A DNA stretch of 64,000 nucleotides from NCBI RefSeq assembly GCF_017832355.1, contig NZ_JAFIBY010000001.1, positions 992,001 to 1,056,000 of the forward strand. The letters run 5' to 3'. Position 1 is the first letter of the stretch. Each line of letters starts with the position of its first letter. Positions 59,870 through 64,000 of this stretch are shown one piece after another. This DNA is from Serratia sp. PL17 (lineage in GTDB: Bacteria > Pseudomonadota > Gammaproteobacteria > Enterobacterales > Enterobacteriaceae). The position numbers and the translations under genes were made by a program. The notes beneath the pieces were generated by a model. The model saw only the letters and a program-made list of their open reading frames with translations, was not told where the DNA came from and did no database searches.

Positions 59870-60334
59870 ATGCGGATGCGTATTTGGTTTTTACTCGCCA
59901 GTTTAATACTTGCTGGTTGCAGCAGCCATGCACCACCTCCAAGCGGCCGGTTGGCGGATTCCATTGTGGTGGTGGCTCAGTTAAATGAGCAGCTGCGTCA
60001 ATGGTACGGCGCACCTTATCGTTACGGTGGCGTGGATCGGGGCGGCGTTGATTGCTCCGGGTTCGTCTATCGCACCTTCCGCGACCGTTTCGATATGCAA
60101 TTACCTCGCTCCACAGCAGAGCAAACGTCTCTGGGCACCAAAGTGTCTCGTGATGAACTGATGCCGGGCGATTTAGTCTTTTTCAAAACCGGTGCTGGCG
60201 AGAACGGTTTGCACGTCGGCATTTATGATACCAACGATCAATTCATTCACGCGTCCACCAGTCGAGGCGTGATGCGTTCGTCTCTGGACAACGTATATTG
60301 GAAAAAGGCCTACTGGCAGGCTCGCCGCATTTAG
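59870..60334 (+). CDS. nlpC: Lipoprotein NlpC, NlpC/P60 cysteine hydrolase
   Basis: A 154-residue lipoprotein: lipobox ILAGC near residue 16, then an NlpC/P60 domain with the catalytic Cys in GGVDCSGFVYRTF, His in ENGLHVGIYDT and the third His in FIHASTSRG. Family members cut peptide bonds in the cell wall; the specific role in enterobacteria is not settled. In E. coli it directly follows btuD; here arnBCADTEF separates them. Confidence 0.95.
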   Translation: MRMRIWFLLASLILAGCSSHAPPPSGRLADSIVVVAQLNEQLRQWYGAPYRYGGVDRGGVDCSGFVYRTFRDRFDMQLPRSTAEQTSLGTKVSRDELMPGDLVFFKTGAGENGLHVGIYDTNDQFIHASTSRGVMRSSLDNVYWKKAYWQARRI

Positions 60335-60391
60335 TCTTAACTCTTTGATTTGGTGTATCATGGCGGTATCACATATTTAACGGTGACCGCC

Positions 60392-61405
60392 ATGACACGT
60401 TTACGCTTATTGATTTCCGACTCTTACGATCCTTGGTTCAATCTGGCTGTGGAAGAATGCATCTTCCGCGAAATGACTACGCAGAAAATTCTGTTCTTAT
60501 GGCGCAACGCCGAAACCGTGGTGATTGGCCAGTCACAAAACCCCTGGAAAGAGTGCAATACCCGCAGGATGGAACAAGACGGCATTCGCCTGGCACGTCG
60601 TAGCAGTGGCGGTGGCGCGGTATTTCACGATCTGGGGAATACCTGTTTTACTTTTATGGCGGGCAAGCCCGATTACGATAAGACAGTCTCAACCGGGATT
60701 ATCCTGCAGGCGTTGGCACAGCTGGGTATTTCCGCCACCGCATCCGGGCGTAATGATCTCGTGATCGATACCGCAGACGGCGTACGCAAAATCTCCGGCT
60801 CAGCCTACCGAGAAACGCAGGATCGTGGGTTCCACCACGGTACGTTATTGCTCAATGCCGATCTTAACCGCTTGGCGGACTACCTTAATCCTGACCCAAA
60901 GAAATTGCAGGCTAAAGGCATCACGTCCGTACGCTCTCGCGTTGCCAATCTGTCCGAATTTCTACCCGACATTAGCCATGAACACGTATGCAACGCGGTG
61001 ATCCAGGCGTTCTTTAATCACTATGGAGAGACCGCCACGGCGGAGATCATCTCGCCTGATGTCTATCCTGACCTGCCGGATTTTGCCGCACAGTTCGCCA
61101 AACAAAGCAGTTGGGAATGGAACTTTGGCAAGGCGCCAGCGTTTAGTCATTTGCTAAATGAACGTTTTGTCTGGGGCGGGGTAGATATCTTCTTTGACGT
61201 AGAGAAGGGCCTCATCTGCCGGGCGCAAATCTTTACCGACAGCCTTAGCCCGGCACCGTTACAACATTTGGCCGACATGCTGATTGGCTGTGCCTACCGT
61301 ACTGATGCACTGGCAGCGTGCTGTGACAGTCTGATTGCCCAGTTTCCAGAACAGGGGGCTGAATTGGCCGAGCTGCGGCAATGGCTGGTTGAGACGATTA
61401 AATAA
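60392..61405 (+). CDS. lplA: Lipoate-protein ligase A
   Basis: A 337-residue LplA, which activates lipoate with ATP and attaches it to lysine of E2 and H proteins. The lipoyl-AMP site is [18 protein letters not shown]; the lysine-containing [19 protein letters not shown] follows, and a C-terminal accessory domain from about residue 250. ATG 60392 gives the standard N-terminus. In E. coli lplA lies elsewhere, so its place between nlpC and ydiV differs. Confidence 0.95.
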   Translation: MTRLRLLISDSYDPWFNLAVEECIFREMTTQKILFLWRNAETVVIGQSQNPWKECNTRRMEQDGIRLARRSSGGGAVFHDLGNTCFTFMAGKPDYDKTVSTGIILQALAQLGISATASGRNDLVIDTADGVRKISGSAYRETQDRGFHHGTLLLNADLNRLADYLNPDPKKLQAKGITSVRSRVANLSEFLPDISHEHVCNAVIQAFFNHYGETATAEIISPDVYPDLPDFAAQFAKQSSWEWNFGKAPAFSHLLNERFVWGGVDIFFDVEKGLICRAQIFTDSLSPAPLQHLADMLIGCAYRTDALAACCDSLIAQFPEQGAELAELRQWLVETIK

Positions 61406-61426
61406 TATTCAGATTCTGAATGTTCT

Positions 61427-61452
61427 GGGATGAGGCAACTCATCCCTTTTTT
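61427..61452 (+). terminator. Intrinsic terminator after lplA
   Basis: Perfect 8-bp stem GGGATGAG / CTCATCCC, loop GCAA, then six T residues. The following 61453-61957 is AT-rich; I find no gene or named site in it, apart from a doubtful 62-codon frame. Confidence 0.92.
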
Positions 61453-61957
61453 ATGCCAGAAAGAGGGGCTTACTGACGGCCGGTATCCTCCCTTCGACAA
61501 AAAATGCAGCCAAAACATCGATGTAGTAGATTTTTCTCAAAAAGCAAGGTGGCATTTTTTTACCGTTTCAATGCAAGGAATAACGAGTGAAATTGATGCG
61601 TAATTAAATTTAATCAGTTTATGTGTCTCTTGTGCTTATGTTTGTCGTATACCTTGTTAATAGATTTACGTTGTTAGGATTTTCTTTAATGAAAACAATG
61701 ATAATAAGTCAAATTTTTAGCGTGACGATATCACTTAAGTTAAATATCGCTTTTTTTAGGGTGTGGCGCGTGTTTTTACCCTTAAGCCAAATTGTTTCTG
61801 TTTCCGTCTGATGTGTCGTGGATATAGCTTTAATCTATCAATTAAATGATAAGTTATGGGAGGCTGCATTGATATTTCCGATTAATCTCAGAGGGATTGA
61901 TCGATAAAATATATTGATATACGATGAGGTGCTCGCCATTCAGCCTGTGGCATTGAA

Positions 61958-62695
61958 ATGAAAATCCAATTCGAAGCTGACTTTATTAGTAGCTATGTTT
62001 TTCAACCTGTTTACTCAATGGAGGGCAGGCTGTTAGCGGTAGAAATCTTGAACCGTTTTAATAGTCTGGACGGTGATTTGGCTATGCCGGCTGACATTGG
62101 GATTAATTTATTGACCGCTGAGCAAAGGATTGAGTTATTTAATGAGCAATTGAAATTGGCAGAACAGAATGCACCCTGGTTTGCCGAAAACAACGTGTTG
62201 TTGACGCTGAATATCGAAGAAACTCTTGTCGATTTGATACTCACTGATGATCAACTGTGTGAACGCATCAGAAAGTGGCCTTTTATTGCCTTTGAAATCA
62301 GTGAAGGTTTTCCGAATCTTTCGGCAGGTAAAAACAATGAAAAAATCTACCGGCTTAGCGAGAGGTTTTCGCTATGGTTGGATGATTTTGGTTCTGGTCA
62401 GGCAACGTTGACGGCATTGTATGATGGTTTGTTCGACTATGTGAAAATTGACAAGCGTTTTTACTGGCAGTTGTTTACCCATCAGGGATATGACGTGGTC
62501 ATTGACTCGCTATTAAAGAATATCAATCTGCTGTGTAAGGGGGTGATCGTCGGAGGAATAGAGAAAAAGGAATACTTTAATAAGCTCAGACATGCTGGCG
62601 TTTTTGGGCTGCAAGGTTTTTTATGGCCTAGCGTCGGTGTGGATAATCTGGCAGCGTTACGGGTAACACCCGATGAGTTTAATAACAATAATTGA
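61958..62695 (+). CDS. ydiV: YdiV-type EAL-domain protein
   Basis: A 245-residue single EAL domain. Its position next to nlpC and selO is that of E. coli ydiV, whose protein has lost c-di-GMP chemistry and instead blocks the flagellar activator FlhDC. This copy keeps many catalytic positions: Glu29 (AVEILNRF), Asn85 (TLNIEE), Glu113 (FEISEG), the Asp pair 142-143 (LDDFGSGQATL), Lys163 (VKIDKRF), Glu202 and Gln219 (LQGFLWP). The EGVE motif has become GGIE, so one Glu is missing. ATG 61958 has only a weak Shine-Dalgarno. Orthology is from synteny and the C-terminal LQGFLWP pattern; activity is uncertain. Confidence 0.8.
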   Translation: MKIQFEADFISSYVFQPVYSMEGRLLAVEILNRFNSLDGDLAMPADIGINLLTAEQRIELFNEQLKLAEQNAPWFAENNVLLTLNIEETLVDLILTDDQLCERIRKWPFIAFEISEGFPNLSAGKNNEKIYRLSERFSLWLDDFGSGQATLTALYDGLFDYVKIDKRFYWQLFTHQGYDVVIDSLLKNINLLCKGVIVGGIEKKEYFNKLRHAGVFGLQGFLWPSVGVDNLAALRVTPDEFNNNN

Positions 62696-62720
62696 GACCG
62701 CACACACAACGGAGCCAATA

Positions 62721-62840
62721 GTGGACTGGATGATTTTTTCTGTGATTCCGGCGCTGTTATTCATTATCATTTTCTCGCTGATTAAGTATTTTATCTACCA
62801 GCGTAAAAAGACATTTAAGTCGTATCGGCATAAACGCTGA
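62721..62840 (+). CDS. Very small single-pass membrane protein, 39 residues
   Basis: GTG 62721 follows GGAG at a spacing of six and opens a frame of 39 codons: (M)[20 protein letters not shown] then [18 protein letters not shown]. One long hydrophobic segment is followed by a strongly basic tail, which would stay in the cytoplasm by the positive-inside rule. It lies between ydiV and selO, 25 bases after ydiV. No family recognised. Good signal and size agree with known small membrane proteins, but there is no other proof of expression. Confidence 0.65.
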   Translation: MDWMIFSVIPALLFIIIFSLIKYFIYQRKKTFKSYRHKR

Positions 62841-62941
62841 TCTCCCGCATCTGCCCGCGTTTCGGGCAGATGCGTTCTCCCTACATTTCCTCTGTGTTAA
62901 TCGTTCCGTCCTGGCTCTACACTAGCTGTAACGGAGGGCCT

Positions 62942-64000
62942 ATGCCGCAGTTTGAAAATGCTTACCATGACCAGCTAGCCGGTTTTTATACCGAATTGAA
63001 CCCTACGCCGCTGAAAGGCGCTCGCCTGCTGTATCACAGTGAGCCACTCGCGCGTGAGTTGGGGCTGGACGAAAGTTGGTTTACCCAAGATAAAACCCCG
63101 ATTTGGGCGGGTGAAACGCTGCTGCCAGGGATGAAACCGTTGGCACAGGTATACAGTGGGCACCAGTTCGGGGTTTGGGCTGGGCAGTTGGGTGATGGCC
63201 GTGGCATTCTGCTGGGCGAACAGCGACTGGCCGATGGCCGCAGTATGGACTGGCATCTGAAAGGGGCCGGAATGACGCCATACTCGCGTATGGGGGATGG
63301 CCGTGCGGTGCTACGTTCGGCGATCCGCGAGTTCCTGGCCTCTGAGGCAATGCATCATCTGGGTATTCCAACAACGCGAGCACTGACCATTGTGACCAGT
63401 GAGCATCCCGTTTACCGTGAACAGCCGGAACACGGAGCGATGCTATTGCGCGTAGCAGAAAGTCATGTCCGCTTCGGCCATTTTGAACATTTCTACTACC
63501 GCAAACAGCCAGAGCAGGTACAACAGTTAGCTGATTTTGTCATTGCCCGCCACTGGCCGCAGTTTCAAGATCAAAGCGATGGCTATTTGCAGTGGTTTAC
63601 CGATGTCGTCGAACGTACCGCACGGCTTATCGCCCATTGGCAGACCGTTGGCTTCGCACATGGCGTGATGAATACCGATAATATGTCGATTCTGGGTATG
63701 ACCATTGATTACGGCCCCTATGGCTTCCTGGATGATTACCAGCCCGACTATATCTGCAACCATTCTGACCATCAGGGCCGTTATGCATTTGATAATCAAC
63801 CGGCAGCCGCATTGTGGAACCTCCACCGGCTGGCGCAGACGCTGTCCGGATTGATGAGCACCGAACAGTTGCAGCAGGCGCTAGGAGCCTACGAACCGGC
63901 GCTGATGCGTGCCTACGGAGAGCAAATGCGGGCCAAGCTCGGTTTCTTCACCCAGTCGCAGCAGGATAACGATCTGCTTACCGGGTTGTTGAGCATGATG
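62942..64000 (+). CDS. selO: Protein adenylyltransferase SelO (YdiU), 5' part
   Basis: The first 353 residues of SelO are present; the frame is open at the window end (full length is about 480). SelO is a pseudokinase that transfers AMP from ATP to protein hydroxyls. Visible features: [39 protein letters not shown] with the ATP-binding lysine, and the active-site region [26 protein letters not shown] lies before ATG 62942. Orthologue of E. coli ydiU, in the same place. Confidence 0.96.
   Translation, partial: MPQFENAYHDQLAGFYTELNPTPLKGARLLYHSEPLARELGLDESWFTQDKTPIWAGETLLPGMKPLAQVYSGHQFGVWAGQLGDGRGILLGEQRLADGRSMDWHLKGAGMTPYSRMGDGRAVLRSAIREFLASEAMHHLGIPTTRALTIVTSEHPVYREQPEHGAMLLRVAESHVRFGHFEHFYYRKQPEQVQQLADFVIARHWPQFQDQSDGYLQWFTDVVERTARLIAHWQTVGFAHGVMNTDNMSILGMTIDYGPYGFLDDYQPDYICNHSDHQGRYAFDNQPAAALWNLHRLAQTLSGLMSTEQLQQALGAYEPALMRAYGEQMRAKLGFFTQSQQDNDLLTGLLSMM

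Noticed and set aside
61623-61811. 62-codon hydrophobic frame before ydiV
   Set aside because: AT-rich stretch rich in Phe/Leu/Val by composition alone, GTG start without a ribosome binding site.

Overview
The window is chromosomal DNA of an enterobacterium, most probably a Serratia of the proteamaculans/plymuthica/liquefaciens type. The reasons are the gene content and order (rsmF-letB-letA-msrC-proQ-prc-htpX-yebQ-kdgR, tcyP-ydjM-yniC-yniB-yniA, thrS-infC-rpmI-rplT-pheM-pheS-pheT-ihfA-btuC-btuE-btuD, nlpC, ydiV, selO, the same backbone as Escherichia coli) combined with Serratia-like additions: the phnRWX genes, sitABCD, a gluconate-dehydrogenase operon, and an arn operon set between btuD and nlpC. 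The genus call is inference from my memory of these genomes; no search was run.

Layout. 1-2789 (minus): the promoter-proximal part of an archaic (Csu-type) chaperone-usher fimbrial operon: three spore-coat-U-domain pilins, chaperone and the start of the usher. 3077-8468 (minus): rsmF, letB and letA (rRNA methylation; envelope lipid transport). 8984-13903 (plus): msrC, proQ, prc, a DUF4260 membrane protein and htpX with a sigma-32-like promoter. 13952-16363: the MFS exporter yebQ and kdgR, divergent. 16451-19234: phnR divergent from phnWX, a 2-aminoethylphosphonate degradation unit without a transporter. 19300-25505: tcyP, ydjM (LexA-like box), yniC, an unusual DUF308 fusion protein, yniB and yniA. 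25544-27376: an apparent insertion, a roughly 255-base near-perfect direct repeat flanking an AT-rich gene for a secreted, glycosidase-like protein. 27330-31800: a GNAT acetyltransferase, sitABCD with a Fur box, and an orphan GhoS-like antitoxin. 31910-39568: emtA, a three-subunit membrane gluconate-2-dehydrogenase-type operon, an SdaC/TdcC-like permease, and an orphan metal/siderophore binding protein. 39605-48336: marC, a small membrane protein, then the translation block thrS to ihfA with its classic RNA controls (thrS operator with anticodon mimic, AUU start of infC, pheM attenuator). 48549-51893: a 43-residue lipoprotein, a DUF2502 protein and btuCED. 52157-59696: a PmrA box and arnBCADTEF, lipid A aminoarabinose modification. 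59870-64000: nlpC, lplA, a YdiV-type EAL protein, a 39-residue membrane protein and the 5' part of selO.

Most of the window is ordinary core genome. The parts most worth a second look are the duplicated-promoter insertion at 25.5-27.4 kb with a 17-bp palindrome at its left junction, the structured non-coding element between ydjM and yniC, the DUF308/permuted-papain-like fusion, the orphan GhoS, the unusually intact EAL domain of the YdiV homologue, and two very small genes. No CRISPR array, prophage, insertion sequence, tRNA or rRNA gene was seen.
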